Of a stretch of 64,000 nt of DNA, positions 1 through 7,901 are shown piece by piece. Origin of the DNA: Variovorax sp. Root473 (GTDB taxonomy: Bacteria; Pseudomonadota; Gammaproteobacteria; Burkholderiales; Burkholderiaceae_C); NCBI RefSeq assembly GCF_001426505.1, contig NZ_LMEV01000002.1:282920-346919 (forward strand), in the 5' to 3' direction. A program made the translations under genes and the position numbers. Position 1 is the first letter of the stretch. Every line of letters begins with the position of its first letter. The notes under the pieces were generated by a model. That model ran no database searches, was not told the DNA's origin, and saw nothing but the letters and a program-made list of their open reading frames with translations.

Positions 1-1161
1 TTGAACAACGGCGTCACCTACGACAAGCTCGGCTTTCCGATCTACAACCCCTTCTACCTGAACCAGGGCAGCGTCAAGGTCAGCCGTACGGCTCTGGCCA
101 ACTCGGGCTACAACTCCAGCCGTCTGGGCTTTCGTGGTACGGAAGACCTCGGCGGCGGCCTGGCAGCCAGCTTCTGGCTCGAAGCCCCGATCACCAATGA
201 CGACGGCCAAGAAGGCATCGCTACGTTTGCACGTCGCTCGACCGTGAGCCTGTCGGGTGGTTTCGGTGAAGTCCGTCTGGGCCGTGACTACACCCCGACG
301 TTCTGGAACGACACCGTGTTCGATCCGTTTGGCACCAACGGCGTTGGCACCAACCTGATCTCGACGGCCAACGGCAACCTCGGCGCCTTCAGCGGCTACG
401 CTGCAGCACGCACAAAGCTGGTGGGCATCCCCACGTTCACTGATGTGAACAGCAGCAACTACGTTCGCGCCAGCAACACCATCGGCTACTTCCTGCCGCC
501 GAACCTGGGTGGTTTCTACGGTCAAGTGATGTACGGCTTCGCTGAGAAGACCAAGTACAGCCCCGGTACCGCAACGCCCGCTACCGACAACACGTCGCGC
601 ACCGGCCGTTACGTCGGCGGTCGTTTCGGCTATGCCAATGGTCCTCTGGACGTTGCGCTGGCTTACGGCAGCAGCACCGTGGGTGACCAGTTCTACGTCG
701 GCACGACCACCAAGGTCAACACGCTGAACCTGGGTGCTTCGTATGACTTCGGCCCCGTGAAGCTGTTCGGTGAAGTGTCGCGCGCCAAGAACAAGGTTGA
801 CTACGAAGTCACCCCCTTCACCGACGCGATTCCCGACACCGACCTGACCGGCTACCTGCTCGGCGTGACCGTGCCAGTCGGTGCTGGCCTGATCCGCGCT
901 TCGTACTCGAGCGTCAAGTACGACCTGAACCAGCCTGAGTCGTTCTTCGAACGGCGTCTTGCTGATCCGAAGGCCAACAAGCTGGCTATCGGCTACGTGC
1001 ACAACCTGTCGAAGCGCACGGCTCTGTACGCTACCGTGGCTCGCGTGAGCAACAAGAACGGTGCTTCGCTGACCGTCGGCGGCCCGGCTTTCACGCCAAA
1101 CGCAGTCTTCACCCCGAAGAACTCCACCGGCTACGACTTCGGCCTTCGCCACTCGTTCTGA
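1..1161 (+). CDS. Gram-negative porin, Omp32 type (5' end cut by window)
   Basis: Outer-membrane general diffusion porin, probably trimeric and anion-selective like Omp32 of Comamonadaceae. The visible 386 residues lack the signal peptide and first strand, so the TTG at base 1 is only the window edge and not a real start. Typical porin stretches are present: SRLGFRGTEDLGGGLAASFW near residues 40-59, then GEVRLGRDYTPTFW near 90-103. The alternating aromatic and polar strand pattern runs to the C-terminal GYDFGLRHSF. The terminal Phe is the standard BAM recognition signal. The gene is followed by a strong intrinsic terminator, so it is the end of a transcript and is probably highly expressed. 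The subfamily name is inferred from family knowledge; porin as such is secure. Confidence 0.93.
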   Translation: MNNGVTYDKLGFPIYNPFYLNQGSVKVSRTALANSGYNSSRLGFRGTEDLGGGLAASFWLEAPITNDDGQEGIATFARRSTVSLSGGFGEVRLGRDYTPTFWNDTVFDPFGTNGVGTNLISTANGNLGAFSGYAAARTKLVGIPTFTDVNSSNYVRASNTIGYFLPPNLGGFYGQVMYGFAEKTKYSPGTATPATDNTSRTGRYVGGRFGYANGPLDVALAYGSSTVGDQFYVGTTTKVNTLNLGASYDFGPVKLFGEVSRAKNKVDYEVTPFTDAIPDTDLTGYLLGVTVPVGAGLIRASYSSVKYDLNQPESFFERRLADPKANKLAIGYVHNLSKRTALYATVARVSNKNGASLTVGGPAFTPNAVFTPKNSTGYDFGLRHSF

Positions 1162-1219
1162 TCGACTACGGCTCGACTTTCATGCTGGCCCTCGCCAGTT
1201 TGAATCAAGCGGCCATCAA

Positions 1220-1248
1220 GCCGCCCGGCTCGCGCCGGGCGGCTTTTT
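1220..1248 (+). terminator. intrinsic terminator of the porin gene
   Basis: A perfect 10-bp stem, GCCGCCCGGC with GCCGGGCGGC, a TCGC loop, then five T residues. It lies 59 bases after the porin stop. There is no T run on the other strand, so it serves the porin and not the convergent recombinase gene. Confidence 0.92.
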
Positions 1249-1256
1249 ATCCTTCC

Positions 1257-2387
1257 TCAACTCACCCGACCACGCCTGCTCTGCAGCAGGCCCACATTCA
1301 TTTCTCCGCTCAGCACCGAGGCGTAGAAACGCTCGACCATGTTGACGCTCGTGCGTGCATTGCGCGCCAAGGTCAGCATGTCGATCCCCTGTCCATACAA
1401 GAGCCGCAACGTGATGGCGGTATGGCGCAAGCAATACAACGTTCTCGACTGACCCAGCGGCCCCTTCTGGAGCCCTGTCTTCTCGAGCACCCAGTGAAAA
1501 AAGAAGTTGAGAACCGCCAGCGCGTGCTCGCGGTTCTTCAGGTGCGGCATGAAGATGTAGTCTTCCGCCCCGCCGAAGCCATGCGTCTCACGATGGGCGC
1601 GCAAACATTCATAGACCCGAACGGCCGGCCGCAGGCTCACGATGGGCTGGCTGTGCCGCTTGGTCTCCGGCAAGTTCATCCGCAGGTACACGTGCTTGCC
1701 CCGCACGACCTCGATGTGCTTGTGCTTCATGAGCTTGATGTCACTGGGGCGAACGAAGGTGTTGACCATCCAGCGGATGAGCCATGGCAGTTCATCGGGC
1801 ATGACAAGCAATTCACGCGCAATCCAGAAGCGCTCGCCCGCTGTCAGCCGATCAAGCACCGGATGCGAGCACCCACGCAATTTGCGCGCAGTCGCGATCA
1901 ACACGCGGTATTCCGCCACGCTGAAGCTGCCTCGCGGCTGGCTGCGCACTTTGATCTTCGGAAACACAGGCACCTCACGCACCGCGCCCGTGTGCACGCC
2001 GTGCATCACGACCTTGCGCAACAGCACGAGGTACTGCGCGATCGTCGTGCTGGTGAAGCCTTGTTCGCCGAGGTGATCGATCAGTCGCTGCACATCGGCT
2101 GTCACGAACAACGCCGCTGGCACATCCCCCAGCAATGGAACGACGTGCGCACGCAATCTGTTGCCCATGACCTGCCATGTGGGCCGTCCGATTTCGCCGC
2201 GTTGCACGCGTGCGGCCTCGGCTTGCATCAGCCCTTTCGAAAGATCGCTGACAGAAACTGATAACAAATTCTGCTCAACAGTTATCGAATTAGCGAGCGT
2301 GTGAATCGCGGGATAGGTGCGCGCAAAAAAACCGGAATCATTTGCGGCTGGAGTCTTGCGGAATAGGTTTATGACATTTGTGTCCAT
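1257..2387 (-). CDS. orphan tyrosine recombinase / integrase-like protein
   Basis: Probable site-specific DNA recombinase of the phage-integrase family, 376 residues. The N-terminal half (about 35-150) looks like the helical core-binding domain. The C-terminal half carries the catalytic fold: Arg213 in FVRPSD, Lys243 in PETKRH, Arg321 in YCLRHT and the nucleophile Tyr355 in ERFYAS. The usual first His of the HxxR box is Tyr318, and the usual late His/Trp position reads Asn (ARNARTS), so activity may be altered. The ATG at 2387 is chosen because GGGGA lies just upstream; a TTG at 2405 would add six residues. No partner genes, direct repeats or tRNA target flank it, so it appears to be an orphan and not part of an intact element. 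The family call is firm; target and activity are unknown. Confidence 0.8.
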   Translation of the reverse strand: MDTNVINLFRKTPAANDSGFFARTYPAIHTLANSITVEQNLLSVSVSDLSKGLMQAEAARVQRGEIGRPTWQVMGNRLRAHVVPLLGDVPAALFVTADVQRLIDHLGEQGFTSTTIAQYLVLLRKVVMHGVHTGAVREVPVFPKIKVRSQPRGSFSVAEYRVLIATARKLRGCSHPVLDRLTAGERFWIARELLVMPDELPWLIRWMVNTFVRPSDIKLMKHKHIEVVRGKHVYLRMNLPETKRHSQPIVSLRPAVRVYECLRAHRETHGFGGAEDYIFMPHLKNREHALAVLNFFFHWVLEKTGLQKGPLGQSRTLYCLRHTAITLRLLYGQGIDMLTLARNARTSVNMVERFYASVLSGEMNVGLLQSRRGRVS

Positions 2388-2460
2388 GCCATTCCCCGCA
2401 TGCAATACCGATGCCTCTTATGATTGATGGTTAGCAAATGAAAACTCCCTGGATAAGATC

Positions 2461-4026
2461 TTGCGCAATGCACCCGTTACCGCGGCGTTAACGCCCGCCG
2501 ACTATCTCAGAAAAATCCTCAATGCGCGGGTCTACGACGTGGCCGTCGAGTCCGCGCTGGAGAAGGCGCGTGCGCTCAGCGAGCGGCTCGGCAATACCGT
2601 CTTGCTCAAGCGCGAGGATCAACAGCCCGTCTTCAGTTTCAAACTGCGCGGCGCCTATAACAAGATGGCGCACCTCAGCAAAGCGCAATTGGCGAGCGGT
2701 GTGATTTGCGCATCGGCCGGCAATCACGCACAAGGCGTTGCGCTCGGCGCGCGCAAGCTCGGCACGCGTGCAGTGATCGTGATGCCCGTGACCACGCCGC
2801 AATTGAAGATCGATGCGGTGCGTGGTTTCGGCGGCGAGATCGTGCTGCATGGCGACAGCTATTCCGACGCCTACCTGCACGCGCTCGAATTGCAGGCACA
2901 ACAGAGCCTGACCTTCGTCCACCCGTTCGACGACCCCGATGTCATCGCGGGCCAGGGCACCATTGCGATGGAAATCCTGCGCCAGCATCAGGGCCCGCTA
3001 GACGCAGTGTTCGTGGCGATCGGCGGCGGCGGCCTCATCTCCGGCGTGGCCAACTACATCAAGGCCGTGCGGCCCGAGATCAAGGTGATCGGCGTTCAGA
3101 TGAACGACTCCGACGCGATGATGCAATCGGTCGCCGCGCACCAGCGCGTGAACCTCCCTGACGTCGGCCTGTTCTCCGATGGCACGGCCGTCAAGCTGGT
3201 CGGCGAGGAAACCTTCCGCATCGCGCAAAACCTGGTCGACAGCTACATCACGGTCGACACCGATGCCGTGTGCGCTGCCATCAAGGACGTGTTCGTCGAC
3301 ACGCGCAGCATCGTCGAGCCGGCTGGCGCGCTGGCCGTGGCGGCGATCAAGCAGTACGCGGCCGAGCACGGTCGCCAGGGCGAAACCTACGCGGCGATCC
3401 TGTGCGGCGCGAACATGAATTTCGATCGGTTGCGCTTCGTGGCCGAGCGGGCAGAGGTCGGTGAAGAACGCGAGGCGCTGTTCGCCGTGACCATCCCCGA
3501 AGAGCGCGGCAGCTTCCGCCGTTTCTGCGAACTCATCAGCGAGTTGCCCGCCAGCGGCGCACCGCGCAACGTGACGGAGTTCAACTACCGCATCAGCGAT
3601 GCCGCCAAGGCCCACGTGTTCGTCGGCCTCACGACCTCGGCGCGCGGCGAGTCGGCCACCATCGCGAAGGTCTTCATCGAGCACGGCTTCGACGCGCTCG
3701 ACCTCACGCACGATGAACTCGCCAAGGAGCATCTGCGCCACCTGGTGGGCGGGCGCACGGGGCTGGCGCACGACGAACGCCTGCTGCGCTTCGTGTTCCC
3801 CGAGCGTCCCGGTGCCTTGCTCAAGTTCCTGAGCCTGATGCGGCCGAACTGGAACATCAGCCTGTTCCACTACCGCAACCAGGGCGCCGACTACGGGCGC
3901 ATCCTCGTGGGCCTGCAGGTGCCGGCCGAAGAGTCGGCTGCCTTCGACGATTTCCTCGAAACGCTGGGCTATCCGTACGTCGAGGAAACGGCCAACCCGG
4001 CCTACCGCCTGTTCCTTCAGGCCTGA
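2461..4026 (+). CDS. ilvA: threonine ammonia-lyase (deaminase), biosynthetic
   Basis: PLP enzyme converting L-threonine to 2-oxobutyrate and ammonia, the first committed step of isoleucine synthesis in the cytosol. The 521 residues match the long biosynthetic form. The PLP lysine is Lys61 in SFKLRGAYNK, the glycine-rich phosphate loop is GGGGLISG near 190, and two ACT-like regulatory regions occupy roughly 335-420 and 425-515, the site of isoleucine feedback in this family. The only plausible start is TTG at 2461; a GGATAAG stretch lies upstream and no in-frame ATG precedes the conserved TPADYLRKIL segment. It stands alone and converges on gspC across a hairpin. Confidence 0.95.
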   Translation: MRNAPVTAALTPADYLRKILNARVYDVAVESALEKARALSERLGNTVLLKREDQQPVFSFKLRGAYNKMAHLSKAQLASGVICASAGNHAQGVALGARKLGTRAVIVMPVTTPQLKIDAVRGFGGEIVLHGDSYSDAYLHALELQAQQSLTFVHPFDDPDVIAGQGTIAMEILRQHQGPLDAVFVAIGGGGLISGVANYIKAVRPEIKVIGVQMNDSDAMMQSVAAHQRVNLPDVGLFSDGTAVKLVGEETFRIAQNLVDSYITVDTDAVCAAIKDVFVDTRSIVEPAGALAVAAIKQYAAEHGRQGETYAAILCGANMNFDRLRFVAERAEVGEEREALFAVTIPEERGSFRRFCELISELPASGAPRNVTEFNYRISDAAKAHVFVGLTTSARGESATIAKVFIEHGFDALDLTHDELAKEHLRHLVGGRTGLAHDERLLRFVFPERPGALLKFLSLMRPNWNISLFHYRNQGADYGRILVGLQVPAEESAAFDDFLETLGYPYVEETANPAYRLFLQA

Positions 4027-4048
4027 GAAGAAGAGAGGAAGAAGTGAA

Positions 4049-4068
4049 CCGCCGCGCTGTTGCGGCGG
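4049..4068. terminator. hairpin between convergent ilvA and gspC
   Basis: A 7-bp perfect stem, CCGCCGC with GCGGCGG, and a 6-nt loop fill the 43-base gap between the two 3' ends. No T tract follows on the plus strand. On the minus strand a pyrimidine-rich TTC repeat follows, so it may work better for gspC. It is probably bidirectional. Confidence 0.55.
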
Positions 4069-4069
4069 T

Positions 4070-4702
4070 CTACTGCGCGGGAGCCTGCTGCGCCTGCGGC
4101 GGCGGCTCCATCGCGGCACCCGCCGTGGCGGCAGGTTGCTGCTGCGGCGGCGGCATCGCCACCGTCGGCATCGTGGCCGGCAACGGCCCGGCCGGCGCAG
4201 GTGACGACACCACGGGCAGGCCGGCAGGCGGCGTTGGAAGCCCCATGCTCAGCGGCGCACGCACCGGCAGTTGCAGCGTGAATGCCGCGGGCCCGTCGCG
4301 CTGGGCACCGAGCGTCGCCGCGCGCACCCCCACCGACTGCAGCACATAGCTCTCGCCGACCTTTGATCCAACACGGAACGGCCGCGGCGGCTTGCCGTCG
4401 ATCGAAATCAGCGCCGCGCCCTGGTTCGACGGGTCCGCCACCACGCCCGACAGCGCGAAGCGGCTCGCAGCCTCCGGCGCCACCGGCGCGTTCGACGTCA
4501 CCGTGACCACGCCGAGCAACCGGGCCACCGCCTCGGCATCGGCCGCGACCGGTGCGCGCGGCATCGTGGCCGCAGCCGCCACCGCGTCGGCCGGCGACGC
4601 CAGCCGCAGCGCCCAGAACACCGCGGCGCCTGCGGCCAACGCCCAAAGCCCCGTCGTTGCAAGTGGGGCATGCCAGCGGGCTGCGGAGTAAGGACTTGTC
4701 AT
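4070..4702 (-). CDS. gspC: type II secretion system protein GspC (short form)
   Basis: Inner-membrane clamp protein of the T2SS that links the assembly platform to the GspD secretin. It has 210 residues: a short cytoplasmic N-terminus, one membrane helix at about 16-36, and a periplasmic homology region at about 55-135 containing ALSGVVADPSNQGAALISIDGKP, the hallmark of GspC. The C-terminus (about 150-210) is a Pro/Ala/Gln-rich tail where longer GspC proteins carry a PDZ domain, so this is the PDZ-less form. It is transcribed away from gspG with only 50 bp between the start codons, so the two promoters must overlap. The other gsp genes lie on the opposite strand. Confidence 0.85.
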   Translation of the reverse strand: MTSPYSAARWHAPLATTGLWALAAGAAVFWALRLASPADAVAAAATMPRAPVAADAEAVARLLGVVTVTSNAPVAPEAASRFALSGVVADPSNQGAALISIDGKPPRPFRVGSKVGESYVLQSVGVRAATLGAQRDGPAAFTLQLPVRAPLSMGLPTPPAGLPVVSSPAPAGPLPATMPTVAMPPPQQQPAATAGAAMEPPPQAQQAPAQ

Positions 4703-4752
4703 GGCCGCGGATTATCATGCAGCGCGCTTACTGCCTCATGTCCCCGCAAGCT

Positions 4753-5193
4753 ATGAACAAACTCCTTCGTTCCGTCTCCCGCACCGCCCAGCGCGGCTTC
4801 ACGCTGATCGAACTCATGGTGGTGCTTGTCATCATCGGCGTGCTCGCGGCCCTGATCGTGCCGAACGTGATCGAGCGCGCCGACGACGCCCGCGTCACCG
4901 CCGCCCGCACGGACATCAACAACCTGATGCAGGCGCTCAAGCTCTACCGCCTCGACAACCAGCGCTACCCGACCGCCGAGCAGGGCCTGCAGTCGTTGCT
5001 GACCCGCCCCACCGCGGGCCCGGCCGCGCCCAACTGGAAGCCCTACGTCGAGAAGCTGCCCAACGACCCGTGGGGCCATCCGTACCAGTACATGAACCCT
5101 GGCATCAAGGGCGAAATCGACGTGCTCTCCTTCGGCGCCGACGGACAAAGCGGCGGCGAAGGCAAGAATGCCGACATCGGCAGCTGGCAGTAA
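4753..5193 (+). CDS. gspG: T2SS major pseudopilin GspG
   Basis: Major subunit of the T2SS pseudopilus, 146 residues. It has a prepilin leader ending in QRG and the cleaved, methylated FTLIELMVVLVIIGVLAALIVP helix, with Glu at +5. The globular domain has the GspG signature LDNQRYPTAEQGLQSL and the calcium-loop region NDPWGHPYQY. The ATG at 4753 gives a 16-residue leader; an in-frame ATG at 4738 would add five residues. It is the first gene of the plus-strand gsp operon, and its last 26 bases overlap gspH. Confidence 0.95.
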   Translation: MNKLLRSVSRTAQRGFTLIELMVVLVIIGVLAALIVPNVIERADDARVTAARTDINNLMQALKLYRLDNQRYPTAEQGLQSLLTRPTAGPAAPNWKPYVEKLPNDPWGHPYQYMNPGIKGEIDVLSFGADGQSGGEGKNADIGSWQ

Positions 5194-5674
5194 GCGCATC
5201 GCCCTCGGCCGCGTCGTGCAGCCCCTCCTTCGCGCGGCGCGCGGCTTCACCTTGCTGGAGCTGATCGTGGTGATCGCGATCATCGCCATCGCGACCGCCA
5301 GCGTCAGCTTCGCGATGCGCGACACCAACGCCGCCGCGCTCGACCGCGAGGCCGACCGCCTCGCCGCCCTGCTCGAATCGGCCCGCGCCCAGTCGCGCGC
5401 CAGCGGCGTCATGGTGCGCTGGCGCCTCGTCGAAGGCGGCGGCTTCGTCTTCGACGGGCTGCCGACCGACGCCCTGCCCACCGGCTGGACCCATGCGGGC
5501 ATCACGGCCCAGCCCGTGCTGGCCAGCGGCACGCCGGTGGCAGCGCTGCAGCTCGGGCCCGATCCCATCATTCCGGCGCAGCAGGTCATGCTGCACAGCG
5601 AAGGCCCGCCCGCGCGCATGCTGCGCGTCGCCACCGACGGGCTGCGGCCGTTCACCGTGTTCGCCGTGCCATGA
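5168..5674 (+). CDS. gspH: T2SS minor pseudopilin GspH
   Basis: Minor pseudopilin of the T2SS pseudopilus, 168 residues. The prepilin peptidase site is ARG followed by FTLLELIVVIAIIAIATASV, with Glu at +5. A beta-rich globular domain follows (GGGFVFDGLPTDALPTGW region). The leader is long, about 26 residues, because translation starts inside the end of gspG, which suggests translational coupling. The 3' end overlaps the gspI ATG by four bases. Confidence 0.9.
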   Translation: MPTSAAGSKRIALGRVVQPLLRAARGFTLLELIVVIAIIAIATASVSFAMRDTNAAALDREADRLAALLESARAQSRASGVMVRWRLVEGGGFVFDGLPTDALPTGWTHAGITAQPVLASGTPVAALQLGPDPIIPAQQVMLHSEGPPARMLRVATDGLRPFTVFAVP

Positions 5675-6051
5675 AACAGCGGCTGCGGCGCGCCGGCTTC
5701 AGCCGCGGCTTCACGCTGATCGAGGTGCTGATCGCGCTGGGCATCGTCGCGCTGGCGCTCGCGGCCGGCTCGCAGGCCACGATGTCGCTCACGCGCAATG
5801 CGCAGCGCCAGTCCGACCTCGTGCTGGCTGGCCTGTGCGCCGAAAACGAACTCGCCAAGGCGCGCCTGTCGCGGCAGATGCCGGCCATCGGCGACTCGGG
5901 CTCGATCTGCCTGCAGGCCGGCCTCACCTTCCTCGTGACGACCACGACGGTGCCCACGCTCAACCCGAACTTCCGGCGCGTCGATGTGCAGGTGCGCGAC
6001 GAAGGCAGCGCGCCGCTGCTTCGCGTCTCGACCGTGGTGGGGCGCGTCTGA
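5671..6051 (+). CDS. gspI: T2SS minor pseudopilin GspI
   Basis: Minor pseudopilin forming the tip complex with GspJ and GspK, 126 residues. The leader ends SRG and is followed by FTLIEVLIALGIVALALAAGS with Glu at +5. The short globular domain contains the ENELAKARLS segment typical of GspI. It starts inside the gspH stop region (ATGA overlap) and ends on the A that begins gspJ. Confidence 0.92.
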   Translation: MKQRLRRAGFSRGFTLIEVLIALGIVALALAAGSQATMSLTRNAQRQSDLVLAGLCAENELAKARLSRQMPAIGDSGSICLQAGLTFLVTTTTVPTLNPNFRRVDVQVRDEGSAPLLRVSTVVGRV

Positions 6052-6740
6052 TGGGGTCCATCCGCAAGCCTTCGCGCGTGCGCGGCTTCACGCTCATCGA
6101 GCTGCTGGTCGCCATCGCCGTGATGGCGCTGCTCGCGCTCGTGAGCTGGCGCGGCCTGGACAACATGTCACGCGCCACCACGCAGAATCAGCTGCGCGCC
6201 GACGCGGTGCTCACGCTGCAGGCCACGCTCGCGCAATGGAGCGCCGACCTCGAGGCCATCACCCTGCTCGCGCAGACCCGCCCGATCGACTGGGACGGCC
6301 GCGTGCTGCGCATGACGCGCCGCAGCAGCGACAGCAGCATGCCGGCCGTGCAGGTCGTCGCCTGGGCGTTGCGCCCCGGCGCAGACGGCACGCGCTGGCG
6401 CCGCTGGCAATCAGCGCCCTTCGCCACGCGCGGCGAATGGGTGCAGGCCTGGAACCTCGCGGCCGCCTGGGCGCAGGACGGCGCCGCGCCCACGGGCGGC
6501 GCCTCCGATGTCGCGCTGATCCCCGTCAACAGCTGGCAGCTCGCGTACTTCCGCAACAACGCCTGGGTGCCAGCGGAGCCGCTGCCGGCGGCGGCAGCGA
6601 GCCCGTCCAACCCGGCCGGCGCACTCGTCGCCCTGCCCGACGGCGTGCGGCTGGTGCTGACCCTGCCGCCCGGCGACGGGCTTTCGGGCACGCTCACGCG
6701 CGACTGGGTCCGGCCGACGCTGGGGGGGCCGCGCTCATGA
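6051..6740 (+). CDS. gspJ: T2SS minor pseudopilin GspJ
   Basis: Tip-complex pseudopilin, 229 residues, larger than GspH/I as expected for GspJ. The cleavage site is VRG followed by FTLIELLVAIAVMALLALVSW, with Glu at +5, then the GspJ-typical RGLDNMSRA segment. The start ATG shares its first base with the gspI stop codon. A 4-base ATGA overlap leads into gspK. Confidence 0.92.
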   Translation: MGSIRKPSRVRGFTLIELLVAIAVMALLALVSWRGLDNMSRATTQNQLRADAVLTLQATLAQWSADLEAITLLAQTRPIDWDGRVLRMTRRSSDSSMPAVQVVAWALRPGADGTRWRRWQSAPFATRGEWVQAWNLAAAWAQDGAAPTGGASDVALIPVNSWQLAYFRNNAWVPAEPLPAAAASPSNPAGALVALPDGVRLVLTLPPGDGLSGTLTRDWVRPTLGGPRS

Positions 6741-7771
6741 CCCCGCAACGATCACATCGCATGACACGCGCACGCCGCCAGTCCGGCGCCGCGCTGCTCG
6801 CCGCGATGCTGACCGTGATGCTGGTCGCCACGTTTTCCGCCGCCGCACTCTGGCAGCAGTGGCGCTCCGCAGAGGTCGAAGGCGCCGAGCGCGCGCGGGT
6901 GCAGGCGGCCTGGGTACTCATCGGCGCGCTCGACTGGTCGCGACTGATCCTCGGTGAAGACGGCCGCGCCGGCGGACCCGACCACCTCGGCGAGCCATGG
7001 GCCGTGCCACTCGAAGAGGCCCGCCTCACCAGCTTTCTTTCAGCCGAGAAGAACGTGGCGAGCGACAACCTCGAAGGCCTGCCCGACGCGTTTCTGTCGG
7101 GTCGCATCGTCGATGCGCAGTCCAAGCTCAACGTGCTGTCGCTGATCGACGCCGGCAAGCCGGTGCCCGCCAGCGTCGCCACCTTCACGCGCCTTTTCAA
7201 CCTGCTGGGCCTGCCGGCGGGCGAGCTCAGCCAGATGACCGCGCAGCTCGCGAGCGCGCTCCACACCGGCACCACCGACGCCGCCACCGCCGGTGGTGCC
7301 AGCGGCGGTGGCGCTGCCAGCGCCGACACCGGCGCCGCACCGCTGATGCCGCAGGAAGTCTCGCAACTCGTGTGGCTCGGCCTTTCGCCCGCCACCGCCG
7401 TCGCGCTCGAGCCGTACGTGACGATCCTGCCCCAGCGCACCACGCTCAACCTCAACACGGCCAGTGCCGAGGCCATCAGCGCGAGCGTCGAGTCGCTGGG
7501 CATCGCCAGCGCGCGCCAGCTGGTGGAGCGACGCACCCGCTCCTTCTTCAAGAACATCGAGGAAGCGAACGCAGGCCTGCCCAGCGGCGGCTCGCGTTTC
7601 AACGCGGCCCAGCACGGCGTGGGCACCCAGTATTTCGAGGTGTACGGCCGGCTGCGGCTCGATCGCACCTGGGTCGAAGAGCACTCGCTGCTCTTTCGCA
7701 AGGGCCTGGCCGTGACCACGGTCTGGCGCATCCGTGGCGCGGGCGCTACCACGCCCCCGGCAAAACCCTGA
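6737..7771 (+). CDS. gspK: T2SS minor pseudopilin GspK
   Basis: Largest minor pseudopilin, capping the pseudopilus tip, 344 residues. The N-terminus has the atypical prepilin site QSG followed by AALLAAMLTVMLVATFSAAAL. GspK characteristically lacks the Glu at +5, and that holds here. The C-terminal part (about 235-300) has the TLNLNTASAEAISASV helix-hairpin-helix-like motif of the family. A Gly/Ala/Ser-rich loop near 170-195 is an insertion of low complexity. It is the last gene of the gspGHIJK block; 130 bases separate it from gspL. Confidence 0.9.
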   Translation: MTPQRSHRMTRARRQSGAALLAAMLTVMLVATFSAAALWQQWRSAEVEGAERARVQAAWVLIGALDWSRLILGEDGRAGGPDHLGEPWAVPLEEARLTSFLSAEKNVASDNLEGLPDAFLSGRIVDAQSKLNVLSLIDAGKPVPASVATFTRLFNLLGLPAGELSQMTAQLASALHTGTTDAATAGGASGGGAASADTGAAPLMPQEVSQLVWLGLSPATAVALEPYVTILPQRTTLNLNTASAEAISASVESLGIASARQLVERRTRSFFKNIEEANAGLPSGGSRFNAAQHGVGTQYFEVYGRLRLDRTWVEEHSLLFRKGLAVTTVWRIRGAGATTPPAKP

Positions 7772-7901
7772 TCCTCTGGTCCTTTTTTCTGATCAAAACA
7801 CCGTCAAACGCACGTAGTTTCTGCAAGGTATGCTATCCAAACAATAGCAACAACTTGTAAGTCACCCTCCTACAATCACCGGCTTTCCGATACCTCCCGA
7901 C
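7772..7901 (+). promoter_or_regulatory. break in the gsp operon, possible internal promoter
   Basis: This 130-base gap is much more A/T-rich than its surroundings, while most other gsp junctions overlap or are under 40 bases. TACAAT at 7871-7876 is a good -10 candidate upstream of gspL; no convincing -35 was found at the right distance. A second promoter for gspLMNDEF is inferred and not shown. Confidence 0.3.

Noticed and set aside
1162-2460. integrated phage or genomic island around the recombinase
   Set aside because: No attachment repeats, tRNA gene, excisionase or cargo genes flank it within the window.
7741-7790. intrinsic terminator after gspK
   Set aside because: The only stem (GGGCG with CGCCC) lies inside gspK and is more than 25 bases from the T run at about 7783.
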